This document shows positions 47,295 to 55,143 of a stretch of 64,000 nucleotides of DNA, in pieces. Where the stretch lies: contig JAUHYP010000006.1 of assembly GCA_030426265.1 (NCBI GenBank), positions 1 to 64,000 of the forward strand, read 5' to 3'. The DNA comes from Gammaproteobacteria bacterium (GTDB lineage: Bacteria; Pseudomonadota; Gammaproteobacteria; Xanthomonadales; SZUA-36). Made by a program: the position numbers and the translations under genes. The notes under the pieces were generated by a model that did not search any database, had not been told where the DNA came from, and saw only the letters and a program-made list of their open reading frames with translations. How positions within the stretch are numbered: the stretch's first letter is position 1; each line of letters begins with the position of its first letter.

Positions 47295-48197
47295 CTAGCG
47301 TTCCTGCGAAGACCCGGCTTTCGAAGTGCGCTGGACGGGCCGTGGCGCGGGCCTGCTGGGCGCCGGACGGGCGCTCGATTTCGGCGCGGGACGGGCGCTC
47401 GGCTTCGGCGCCGTGCGCAGGTTCGCTCTCGGCGTCGGGGCGCTCGCGCTCCGGACCGTCGGCGCCTTGAAGCTGGACGGGACGGCCGGGGTGGTCCGCA
47501 AGGCCGGGCCGTCGGACCGCGGCGCGACCGGTTGCGTTCTGGAGGGACCGGGCTTGGTCTTGCCGCCACTGCGCACCACGAGGCCACGGTTGCTGCCGTC
47601 GGCTCCCGGACGGAGCAGGACACTGCGGTCCACATATCGGGTGTCCAACGCGCGGCTGCGTTCGTAGCGCCGATGCACCGTGTCGCTGGGAAAGTCGTTG
47701 CGGGCCGCCCGGCGCGGCAGGGTGGTCTGCGTCACGGTCGTCGGCGGACGCGGTGCAAAGGAGGGCTCACTCCCGACAGGGGGACGCCGCACATGCGCGA
47801 GATCCGGGTAGCGCCAGCCGGGCGGGCACCAGGCCCAGCGGTTGTAGGCCGGGTACCAGGGATGTCCCCAGGCATAGGTCGGCGACCAGCCGTACCAGGG
47901 GTAGTAGAGACCGGCGTAGGGATAGCGGTAGACCCGGTAGGAAGTCCACGCGTAACCGGGGTTCCGGTAGCCGTAGCCCAGGTAGAACCAGTCCATCGAC
48001 CACCAGGGGTACACGTCCCAGCCGCCCGCCATGCGCCCACCGTAATGGTTCACGACCACGGAAGCCGTCGGCCCGGGGTCGGAGACCACGAGCACATCCG
48101 GTTCGGGATAGTGATAGTGCACACAGCCCGTCATCACCAGCGCGACCAGCACGGCGGCCAGGTGGCGGACTTTCAGGTGGCGAGCGGGTCGTTCCAG
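47295..48197 (-). CDS. Aromatic- and proline-rich lipoprotein of unknown function
   Basis: About 300 aa. The best reading starts at CTG 48197, seven bases after AAAGGAG, giving MERPARHLKVRHLAAVLVALVMTGC: a basic n-region, hydrophobic core and lipobox-like VMTGC. A GTG at 48152 would leave only MLVALVMTGC, with no basic residues. The mature part (about 25-125) is packed with Tyr/Trp/Gly/Pro (WDVYPWWSMDWFYLGYGYRNP, YYPWYGWSPTYAWGHPWYP), then a basic, Arg/Pro/Ala-rich tail with APKPSARPAPKSSARPAPSRP repeats. It is probably a disordered or surface-attached envelope protein. I do not recognise a named family. Confidence 0.72.
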   Translation of the reverse strand: MERPARHLKVRHLAAVLVALVMTGCVHYHYPEPDVLVVSDPGPTASVVVNHYGGRMAGGWDVYPWWSMDWFYLGYGYRNPGYAWTSYRVYRYPYAGLYYPWYGWSPTYAWGHPWYPAYNRWAWCPPGWRYPDLAHVRRPPVGSEPSFAPRPPTTVTQTTLPRRAARNDFPSDTVHRRYERSRALDTRYVDRSVLLRPGADGSNRGLVVRSGGKTKPGPSRTQPVAPRSDGPALRTTPAVPSSFKAPTVRSASAPTPRANLRTAPKPSARPAPKSSARPAPSRPAPRPVQRTSKAGSSQER

Positions 48198-48252
48198 GGC
48201 CGGTCTCCTTTGTCGGGACGCAGGACGTGAGGCTCACAAGATTAGCATGCGC

Positions 48253-48274
48253 GCCTGAACCGGGCCTGAACCGG
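48253..48274. repeat. Perfect 11-bp tandem repeat
   Basis: gcctgaaccgg occurs twice in immediate succession (48253-48263 and 48264-48274) in the intergenic region between the lipoprotein gene and the small plus-strand gene. Confidence 0.7.
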
Positions 48275-48342
48275 CCTCGCCGGGGCGCACGCCGAAGTTC
48301 GAATTCGCTAGAATCCGGGACTCACCTTCAGGGCGGCGCGCC

Positions 48343-48552
48343 ATGGCACGACAGGTTCACGAACTCCAGGGTTACATCATCGTGCTCAACCACGTGGCCT
48401 TCGTGACGCGCGTGTTCGAGGCGGACAATGACGAGGGCTGGCAATTCAACATCCGCTTCGCATCGGACATCCGCCTGGCCCCCCGGTTCGCCAACCGCGC
48501 CGAGGCCGAATTGGCCCGCAGCCTGCTTATCGAGGCCCTGAAGCAGGGTTGA
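48343..48552 (+). CDS. Small hypothetical protein
   Basis: 69-aa soluble protein, MARQVHELQGYIIVLNHVAF..., with a likely alpha/beta fold: two strands (YIIVLNHVAFVTRVFE and WQFNIRFA) and a C-terminal amphipathic helix (NRAEAELARSLLIEALKQG). A possible -10 box TAGAAT lies about 30 nt upstream. Its last 26 bases overlap the end of the convergent lipoprotein gene. It is the only plus-strand gene in the long minus-strand run 42.9-52.5 kb. No family recognised; reality is supported by codon pattern and intact start only. Confidence 0.55.
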   Translation: MARQVHELQGYIIVLNHVAFVTRVFEADNDEGWQFNIRFASDIRLAPRFANRAEAELARSLLIEALKQG

Positions 48553-49003
48553 GGGCCGCGGCCGCGCCCCCGTCGCTGCTGACCAGCACGACACCCGCCG
48601 ACCCCGGCGCCAGGACCACCACCCGCACGGCGGCCACCCCCGCGTTCCGAACCGCGGTGTCGGGCATCACCGTGACCTCCCCGGTCGACCACGGCTGCCC
48701 CGCCTGGACCCAGTCGACCTGCAGCGGGTGACCCTCCCAGGCGACGTCGGGAAAACCGCTCGCGCACACGCCACCGGGCGCGATGTGGCCACACGACACA
48801 AAACGGCCGTCGGCCGAAACGATCAGCCGGATCGAGGCCACCGCGGTCCGGGATCGGTTTTCGAAGGTCAGGCCGTCGATGCGCAGGGGCGCGGATGCGG
48901 GACCCCCTGATGTCGCGCAGGCCGCCAGCCACGGGGCGACCAGCGCCGCGAGACAGATCCCGCGCCAGGAAAGGCCCTCAGGGCGCACGGCCCAGCAGGG
49001 CAT
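48527..49003 (-). CDS. Small lipoprotein of unknown function
   Basis: 158-aa protein with a lipoprotein signal: SWRGICLAALVAPWLAACATSG, lipidated Cys at about 29. The mature domain looks like a single beta-rich module (PLRIDGLTFENRSRTAVASIRLIV, VWEGH-type strand pairs) with one Cys pair (SCGHIAPGGVCASG). Its start overlaps the upstream DUF4239-type gene by 26 nt, and its end overlaps the convergent small gene by 26 nt. Function unknown. Confidence 0.7.
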   Translation of the reverse strand: MPCWAVRPEGLSWRGICLAALVAPWLAACATSGGPASAPLRIDGLTFENRSRTAVASIRLIVSADGRFVSCGHIAPGGVCASGFPDVAWEGHPLQVDWVQAGQPWSTGEVTVMPDTAVRNAGVAAVRVVVLAPGSAGVVLVSSDGGAAAALNPASGPR

Positions 49004-49820
49004 CCATCCGGGCCACCGTCTCGATCATCACGGTGTTGTTGATGTGGAACAGGCTCATGAAAGGGCGGTCGAGGTCCGTGATCAACATCATCACGGCCGC
49101 GAAAGCGACCGCCAGGGTGACGGTCGCCAGGGGACTGCGGCGGCCCACCAGTCCGGCCTGGTAGCCCATGATCAGCATGGACAGAGCGCCCGTGAGGTAC
49201 AGGGTCACCCAGATCACGTAGGGAATGCGGTTGAGCAAGGCCGCTTCCAGGCGGGCCGAATGCGTGTCCATCAGTCCGATGACGGAGTCGTTGAACTCGT
49301 TGCGCAGGCCCGCGTCGATCCGGCCCTCGGCGGAGAGATCGACGGACTGCGTCCACAATTCACGGTGTAGCAATTCCGCCCGGGCGACCAGGGGCAGGAC
49401 CTCGTCGATGCGGCCCTCGGCGGCCAGGTCGTGGATTCGGACGCGGTCGCCCAGGTAATCACGCAACAGCTGCCGCACCCGCCCCTGGTAGGGCTCGGGC
49501 ATGAATTCGGCGAGCAGGAAAGCGTCGTTGGCCAGGCGTGACTCTTCCACCATCGTCTGGATGCGCGTCTCGTAATGGGTCTGGGCCGTCGCGAAGGTGA
49601 AGGCCAGCATGAACGCCGTGAGTCCCAGCGCCGCACCCATGACGGCACGTACCTGGGAGTGCTGGGCCTTGGCGTGATTCGCTCCCGGCCGGCTGCCGAC
49701 GCGGAATCCGGCCTCGATGAAGGCGACCATCATGATCACGGTGAGGACGAACAGCGTCACCACCCCGAAGCGGTCGAGGAAGTGCGCCTGTATGGCCTGG
49801 GCGGCTTCGAGTTCCGTCAT
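48978..49820 (-). CDS. DUF4239/bestrophin-like membrane protein
   Basis: 280-aa protein with four likely membrane helices: about 19-38, 58-80, 201-220 and 232-250 (VTLFVLTVIMMVAFIEAGF, VMGAALGLTAFMLAFTFATA, YVIWVTLYLTGALSMLIMGYQ, TVTLAVAFAAVMMLITDL). The central soluble segment is helical. The sequence style (GLTAFMLAFTFATAQTHYETR and LDRPFMSLFHINN) matches DUF4239 proteins, thought to be bestrophin-like channels. The start ATG lies 46 nt after the pepN-proximal gap. Role unknown. Confidence 0.8.
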   Translation of the reverse strand: MTELEAAQAIQAHFLDRFGVVTLFVLTVIMMVAFIEAGFRVGSRPGANHAKAQHSQVRAVMGAALGLTAFMLAFTFATAQTHYETRIQTMVEESRLANDAFLLAEFMPEPYQGRVRQLLRDYLGDRVRIHDLAAEGRIDEVLPLVARAELLHRELWTQSVDLSAEGRIDAGLRNEFNDSVIGLMDTHSARLEAALLNRIPYVIWVTLYLTGALSMLIMGYQAGLVGRRSPLATVTLAVAFAAVMMLITDLDRPFMSLFHINNTVMIETVARMDALLGRAP

Positions 49821-49866
49821 GCTGCGGGCTCCTTCGCGATGATCGCCCTGCCCGACGCGTCCCGGA

Positions 49867-52509
49867 TCAGGGCGCGGACAGCTTCAGGGCATTGTTGACG
49901 ATCTCGTAAACGTCCGTCGACAGGCCCTCCACGGCCGCGATGCGTTCGAGCTCGGCGCGCATCAGGGCGCGACGGTTTGCGTCGAAGCGCGGCCAGCGGT
50001 TGAAGGACGACACCATGCGTGCGGCGATCTGGGGGTTGAACCCCTCCAGCCGGATGACCTGGTCGGCCAGAAAGCGGTATCCGCGCCCGTCCGGTGCGTG
50101 GAAGCCCACCGGGTTGAGCATGGCGAAAGCGCCGATCAGCGCGCGCACCTTGTTGGGATTGCGCAGGCTGAAGGCCGGGTGCTCCATCAGCGCGACGAGG
50201 CGGTCGACCGTGTCGTGGGCAGGCTTGACGGCCTGGATGACGAACCACTTGTCCATGACCAGCGGGTCTCCGAGCCAGCGCGCCTCGAACGCCGCCAGCG
50301 CCTCCGAGGCGCCGGCCAGGTCACCCAGCACCAGGGCCCGCAGCGCGGCCAGCGAATCGGTCATGTTGTCACTGTCACGCCACTGGGCCAGGGCCAGTTC
50401 GTCACCACCCGGCAGGAGCGCGAGGTAGGACAGCGCGGCGTTCTTCAGCGCACGGCCCGCCATGGCGGCCGGCGCCTTGTCGTAAGGCCGACCGTCGTTC
50501 AGGCGGTCGTAGTGCGCGCGCAGCGGCGCCTGCAGGGCCTGCGCCAGTTCCAGGCGGACGGCATCGCGGGCGGCGTGGATGCCATCCACGTCCACCGTGT
50601 CCAGCTGTTCGGCGAGGTAGTCCTCGTCCGGAAGGGTCAGGGACTCGGCCATCAGGGCCGGGTCCGCTTCCGGGTCCTCCAGGAGCTTGCCGACGGCCGC
50701 CGCCAGGCTGGCGGCGAGGCCGGAATCCGGCGCTTCGGCCCCCAGGTGGGAGAAAATGGCGGCCTGGGAAAGGCGCTGCGCCGCTTCCCAGCGCGCGAAG
50801 GGGTCCGGATCATGCGCGATGATGGTCGCCAGTTCCTCGCGGGTGTAGTCGTAGCGCACTTTCACCGGCGCGGAGAAGTCGCGCAGCAACGAGGGCACGG
50901 GCGGCGCGTCCACGCCTTCGAACACGAAGCGCTGCTCCGCCTGCTCGAGAATCAGCACCCGCGTGTCCTCGGCCAGGGCCGGGTCCTCGCCCTCCAGCCG
51001 CAGCGACAGGGACGCCCCTGAGGCGTCCAGCAGGCCCACGGCAAAGGGAATCACCAGGGGCTGCTTTTCGTCCTGGTCGGGCGTCGGCGAAGTGCGCTGG
51101 GCCAGGTGCAGGGTGAAGCGGCGGGCCTCCGGGTCGTGCGAGGTGTTCACCGTCACCACGGGTGTACCGGACTGGCGATACCAGCGCGCGAAGCGCGACA
51201 GGTCCCGGCCGTTCGCGTCGGACATGGCGGCGAGAAAGTCGTCACAGGTCACGGCCTGGCCGTCGTGGCGTTCGAAGTACAGGCGCATGCCGGCCTGGAA
51301 GCCTTCTTCACCCAGCAGGGTGTGGTACATGCGGATGACCGCGGCGCCCTTCTGGTACACCGTGGACGTGTAGAAATTGTTGATTTCCAGGTAGTGGTCC
51401 GGCCGGATCGGGTGGGCCATGGGGCCCGCGTCTTCCGGGAACTGGCGGTAACGCAACTCGCGCACGTCCTGGATGCGCTTGACCGCGCGCGACTGCATGT
51501 CGGCGGAGAATTCCTCGTCCCGGAACACGGTCAGCCCTTCCTTGAGGGTGAGCTGGAACCAGTCGCGGCAGGTGACCCGGTTGCCGGTCCAGTTGTGGAA
51601 ATACTCGTGGCCGATCACGCCCTCGATGCCCTGGTAGTCGAAGTCCGTGGCCGTTTCGGGGCGCGCCAGCACGTATCGGGTGTTGAAGATGTTGAGGGAC
51701 TTGTTCTCCATCGCGCCCATGTTGAAGTCCTTGGTGGCGACGATGTGGTAGATGTCGAGGTCGTACTCCAGGCCGAAGCGCTCCTCGTCCCAACGCATCG
51801 CGTTGACCAGCGATTCCATGGCGTGGTCGCAGCGGTCGATGTTCTCGGGTTCGACCCAGACCTTCAGCGTGACCTCCCGGCCGCTGCCGGTCACGTAACG
51901 CTCCTCGATGTGCTTCAGGTTGCCGGCGACCAGGGCGAACAGGTAGGCGGGCTTGGGGAAGGGATCCTCCCAGCACACCCAGTGGCGGCCGCCCTCGGCC
52001 AGGCCCTCGTCCACGAGATTGCCGTTGGACAGCAGCACCGGGAAACGCGCCGCGTCGGCCTCCATGCGCACGGTGAAGCGCGTCATCACGTCGGGACGGT
52101 CCGGGAACCAGGTGATCTTGCGGAAGCCCTCGGGCTCACACTGGGTCAGAAGGAAATCGCCGGACTGGTACAGGCCTTCCAGCGCCGCATTCTCGCTCGG
52201 GCGGATGCGCACCACCGTAACCAGCGTGCAATTGGCGGGAACGTCGTCGATCACCAGGGTTTCGCCCTCGATCGTGTAGCGTTCTTCGCCAAGGACCTCT
52301 TCCCCCACCGTCAGCGAAACGGTTTCGAGGGTGCAACCTTTGAGTTCCAGTGGCCCCGCTTCGCCGGACTCGGCGTGCAGGTCCAGTTCCGCGCGCACCT
52401 CGGTGTGGTCGTCACGAATGTCGAATGCGAGACGAACCCCGTCGAGGCGCCAGGGATAGGGCCGGTAGTCTTCGCGGTGGATGGCCTGGCGGGGCTGGCC
52501 TTTTTTCAT
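49867..52509 (-). CDS. pepN: Aminopeptidase N
   Basis: 880-aa zinc metallopeptidase of family M1, the main broad-specificity aminopeptidase of gammaproteobacteria. The exopeptidase motif GAMEN is in DFNMGAMENKSLNIF, and the zinc site HEYFHNWTGNRV with the second-ligand Glu in LKEGLTVFRDEEF. The N-terminal beta domain starts at DYRPYPWRLDGVRLAFD and the C-terminal helical domain fits in length. A perfect TATAAT lies upstream on this strand. The next minus-strand gene starts 46 nt downstream. Confidence 0.97.
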   Translation of the reverse strand: MKKGQPRQAIHREDYRPYPWRLDGVRLAFDIRDDHTEVRAELDLHAESGEAGPLELKGCTLETVSLTVGEEVLGEERYTIEGETLVIDDVPANCTLVTVVRIRPSENAALEGLYQSGDFLLTQCEPEGFRKITWFPDRPDVMTRFTVRMEADAARFPVLLSNGNLVDEGLAEGGRHWVCWEDPFPKPAYLFALVAGNLKHIEERYVTGSGREVTLKVWVEPENIDRCDHAMESLVNAMRWDEERFGLEYDLDIYHIVATKDFNMGAMENKSLNIFNTRYVLARPETATDFDYQGIEGVIGHEYFHNWTGNRVTCRDWFQLTLKEGLTVFRDEEFSADMQSRAVKRIQDVRELRYRQFPEDAGPMAHPIRPDHYLEINNFYTSTVYQKGAAVIRMYHTLLGEEGFQAGMRLYFERHDGQAVTCDDFLAAMSDANGRDLSRFARWYRQSGTPVVTVNTSHDPEARRFTLHLAQRTSPTPDQDEKQPLVIPFAVGLLDASGASLSLRLEGEDPALAEDTRVLILEQAEQRFVFEGVDAPPVPSLLRDFSAPVKVRYDYTREELATIIAHDPDPFARWEAAQRLSQAAIFSHLGAEAPDSGLAASLAAAVGKLLEDPEADPALMAESLTLPDEDYLAEQLDTVDVDGIHAARDAVRLELAQALQAPLRAHYDRLNDGRPYDKAPAAMAGRALKNAALSYLALLPGGDELALAQWRDSDNMTDSLAALRALVLGDLAGASEALAAFEARWLGDPLVMDKWFVIQAVKPAHDTVDRLVALMEHPAFSLRNPNKVRALIGAFAMLNPVGFHAPDGRGYRFLADQVIRLEGFNPQIAARMVSSFNRWPRFDANRRALMRAELERIAAVEGLSTDVYEIVNNALKLSAP

Positions 52510-52556
52510 CGTTTCAATCCTGGTCGCCGAGCGCTGGAAGCACCCGCAAAACGACG

Positions 52557-52564
52557 TATTATAG
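52557..52564. promoter_or_regulatory. Shared -10 region of divergent pepN and dehydratase genes
   Basis: On the minus strand TATAAT (52564-52559) is a perfect -10 about 50 nt before pepN. The same region on the plus strand reads TATTAT (52557-52562), with a weak CTGGAA -35 17 bp upstream, pointing at the dehydratase gene. No good -35 was found on the minus strand. Confidence 0.4.
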
Positions 52565-52614
52565 CGGCCTCCGCGTCAAATTCGCCCGTCCCGGGCGCCC
52601 TACCGAGTGCCGAC

Positions 52615-53589
52615 ATGGACCTGCGACGACCGCCCGACATCACCGACCTCCAGCGCGCGCGGGACCGATTGAACGGGCGGGTGCACGCCACGGCCGCCCG
52701 CCGGTTCCCGGAACTGGACGAGGCGCTGGGCTGCGAGATCGTGCTCAAGTGCGAGCAGGAACAGCCCACGGGGGCCTTCAAGCTGCGTGGCGCCACGAAT
52801 GCGGTCGTGCGCCTGCGCGAGCAGAACGTCGAAGGCGACGTGGCCACCCACTCCAGCGGCAACCACGGTGCGGCGCTGGCCTGGGCCGCGCGCGAGGACG
52901 GCCGCAAGGCCTGGGTGGTCATGCCCGAAAACGCGGTTCCCGCGAAGGTGGAAGCGGTCCGGCGGTTCGGCGGCGAGGTGGTGTTCTGCGCTCCGGGCCA
53001 GGCGCCCCGCGAGGCCGGCATGCGCGAACTGGTCGCGCGCGGCCACCACCCGATCCCGCCCTACGACCACCCCGACATCATCGCCGGCCAGGGCACCACG
53101 GCGCTCGAACTGCTGGAGCAGGCGCCCGGCCTCGACTGCCTGGTCACCCCACTGGGCGGCGGCGGCCTGCTGGCCGGATGCGCCCTGGGCGCCACGCACA
53201 CCGCACCGGGCATCGAAGTCTGGGGCGCGGAACCGGCAGGCGCCGCGGATGGGGCCGCGAGCCTCGATCAGGGGGTGCGCGTGGAAACCTGGTCGCCGGA
53301 CACGGTGGCCGACGGGCTGCGCGCCATCATCGGCGAACTCACCTTTCCCATCATCCGGTCTCATGCCGCCGGGGTGCTCCTGGCCGACGACGAGGCCATC
53401 GTGGACGCCATGCGCCTGGTGTTCGGGACCACGGGGCTGCGCATCGAGCCCTCCTCCGCCGTGGCGCTGGCGGTGCTGCGCGAACATCCCGAGACCTTCA
53501 GGGGCAAACGCGTCGGGGTCGTGATCACCGGCAGCAATATCGACTTCGAGCGCTTTCCCTGGCTGGCGACGAAGGCGGTCGACCCGTGA
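52615..53589 (+). CDS. PLP-dependent serine/threonine dehydratase or serine racemase-like enzyme
   Basis: 324-aa fold-type II PLP enzyme. The Schiff-base lysine is K56 in GAFKLRGATNA, the phosphate-binding loop is PLGGGGLLAGCALGA, and the substrate loop is HSSGNHGAALAWAA. It is close to short catabolic threonine dehydratases and serine racemases, lacking the C-terminal regulatory domain of IlvA. The ATG gives MDLRRPPDITDL. Its stop overlaps the tag GTG start (GTGA), so the two are co-transcribed. Confidence 0.88.
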   Translation: MDLRRPPDITDLQRARDRLNGRVHATAARRFPELDEALGCEIVLKCEQEQPTGAFKLRGATNAVVRLREQNVEGDVATHSSGNHGAALAWAAREDGRKAWVVMPENAVPAKVEAVRRFGGEVVFCAPGQAPREAGMRELVARGHHPIPPYDHPDIIAGQGTTALELLEQAPGLDCLVTPLGGGGLLAGCALGATHTAPGIEVWGAEPAGAADGAASLDQGVRVETWSPDTVADGLRAIIGELTFPIIRSHAAGVLLADDEAIVDAMRLVFGTTGLRIEPSSAVALAVLREHPETFRGKRVGVVITGSNIDFERFPWLATKAVDP

Positions 53590-54167
53590 AGGCGCCGGTT
53601 CGCTGCGCCTGGGTCAGCGATGATGCCGGGTATCGGCGCTACCACGACGAAGAGTGGGGCCGGCCCGAGCGCGACGAGCATCGCCTGTTTGAAATGCTGA
53701 CCCTGGAGGGCGCCCAGGCGGGCCTGAGCTGGCTGACCATCCTGCGCAAGCGCGAAGGCTATCGCCGGGCCTTCGCCGGCTTCGACCCGACCCGCGTGGC
53801 CGGCTTCGACACCGCTCGCGTGGAACGATTGCTGGCCGATCCCGGTATCGTGCGCCACCGGGGCAAGATCGAGTCCACCGTGAACAACGCCCGCCGGATC
53901 CTGGCGCTGTGGGAGCAGGGAAGCAGCCTGGCGGCGCTCACCTGGGCCGCCGTGGAGGACGCGCCACGCGTCAACCGCTGGTCGACGCTGAAGGAAGTTC
54001 CGGGGCGCAGCCCCGAGGCCGAGGCGCTGGCGCGGGACCTGAAGAAGCGGGGATTCCGCTTCGTCGGGCCCACCACCGTATACGCCTACCTGCAGGCCGC
54101 GGGCGTGGTCAACGACCACCTCACCGACTGCTTTCTGCACCCGGACCGGGGCGGTCGGGTCGAATGA
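53586..54167 (+). CDS. tag: DNA-3-methyladenine glycosylase I
   Basis: 193-aa base-excision enzyme removing 3-methyladenine from alkylated DNA. Similarity to E. coli Tag is strong across the length: RCAWVSDDAGYRRYHDEEWG, LFEMLTLEGAQAGLSWLTIL, GIVRHRGKIESTVNNAR and KKRGFRFVGPTTVYAYLQAAGVVNDH. Zinc ligands appear as the early Cys and His and the late NDHLTDC. The GTG start overlaps the upstream stop. It converges with the FHA gene, with seven bases between the stops. Confidence 0.95.
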   Translation: MKAPVRCAWVSDDAGYRRYHDEEWGRPERDEHRLFEMLTLEGAQAGLSWLTILRKREGYRRAFAGFDPTRVAGFDTARVERLLADPGIVRHRGKIESTVNNARRILALWEQGSSLAALTWAAVEDAPRVNRWSTLKEVPGRSPEAEALARDLKKRGFRFVGPTTVYAYLQAAGVVNDHLTDCFLHPDRGGRVE

Positions 54168-54174
54168 GCCGGCC

Positions 54175-55143
54175 CTAGGGCGGCGACTCGAACCCTTCGC
54201 GGAATCGTTCGGTATCGGCCAGGAAGTCCTCGACGCTGCGCCCCTCCGCCAGCCGGGCCCCCGGCGGCTTGAGCAGGGGTTCGAGCAGCGGAAGGCTGCT
54301 GAAATCGTCGCGCCGCAGCCAGTCTCCCAGTGCCGGCGAACCCAGCAGAACCGCGGACACGAGCACCGCCGCCAGCGCCTGCAGCGAGCGACGGCCGTGG
54401 GAGATGTACTGCAGGTGGGCGAACAGGGCCACGCCGACCAGCCCGATCTCCGCCACCAGCAGGAGCCAGGACGCGCGTTCGTGCCAGTCCACAGCGAAGG
54501 CGAGCAGCGGCACCAGCTGGTTCAGGGCGATGCCGCAGGCCAGGCCCAGGGTACCGATGGCCAGGTGCACGGGAAAATGCGCGCGGTGCGAAGCGATGCG
54601 GTTGATGCCGGCCCAGAGGCCCGCCCACAACAACAGGCCGAGGAAGGGATAGGCGAGCTGGTTGGCCAGGATCCCGGCATTCAGGCTGCGGGTCTCCTCC
54701 ACCCAGGCGTCGAAGGTCAGGGTCGCCACGGTGGCCAGCACGCCCACCGCCAGCATCCAGGGCCGGCGGAACAGGCTGACCCAGCCGTGGGACGTGGCGT
54801 CGCGCCGCGCCGGAGGCACGGCCGCCGTCACCGAGCGCAGCCGCAGGATGCTGTGGCCCAGGTGGATTCTCTGCCCGTCGGTCAGCGGGGCCGCCGCGAC
54901 CCGTTTGCGCGTTCCCAGCCAGGAGCCGTTGAGTGAATCGAGGTCCCGGAGACGGACACCGGCTTCCTCGACCTGCAGTTCCGCGTGGTGCGGGTCGACG
55001 AAGGGATCGTCGAGGATCACGTCGTTGTCCGGCGCCCGGCCCAGGGTCATCCGTGACGCGGACACCGGGACGCGATGCAGCACCCGGCCGGCCCGGTCGA
55101 GCACCTCCACCACCCAGTCGGCGCCTTCGGTCACGGGTCCCAA
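54175..55143 (-). CDS. FHA-domain membrane protein
   Basis: 322-aa protein. The N-terminal forkhead-associated domain (about 12-105) has the phosphothreonine-binding SRMTLGRAPDNDVILDDPFVDPHHAEL and LDSLNGSWLGTRKRV. After a linker come about six hydrophobic segments (e.g. PWMLAVGVLATVATLTF, FLGLLLWAGLWAGI, LALAVLVSAVLLGS-type) and a cytoplasmic tail. The start is TTG with GGAGGG six bases upstream; GTG 55134, coupled as GTGA, is an alternative. It is last in an operon behind a trypsin-like protease. Partner kinase unknown. Confidence 0.85.
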   Translation of the reverse strand: MGPVTEGADWVVEVLDRAGRVLHRVPVSASRMTLGRAPDNDVILDDPFVDPHHAELQVEEAGVRLRDLDSLNGSWLGTRKRVAAAPLTDGQRIHLGHSILRLRSVTAAVPPARRDATSHGWVSLFRRPWMLAVGVLATVATLTFDAWVEETRSLNAGILANQLAYPFLGLLLWAGLWAGINRIASHRAHFPVHLAIGTLGLACGIALNQLVPLLAFAVDWHERASWLLLVAEIGLVGVALFAHLQYISHGRRSLQALAAVLVSAVLLGSPALGDWLRRDDFSSLPLLEPLLKPPGARLAEGRSVEDFLADTERFREGFESPP

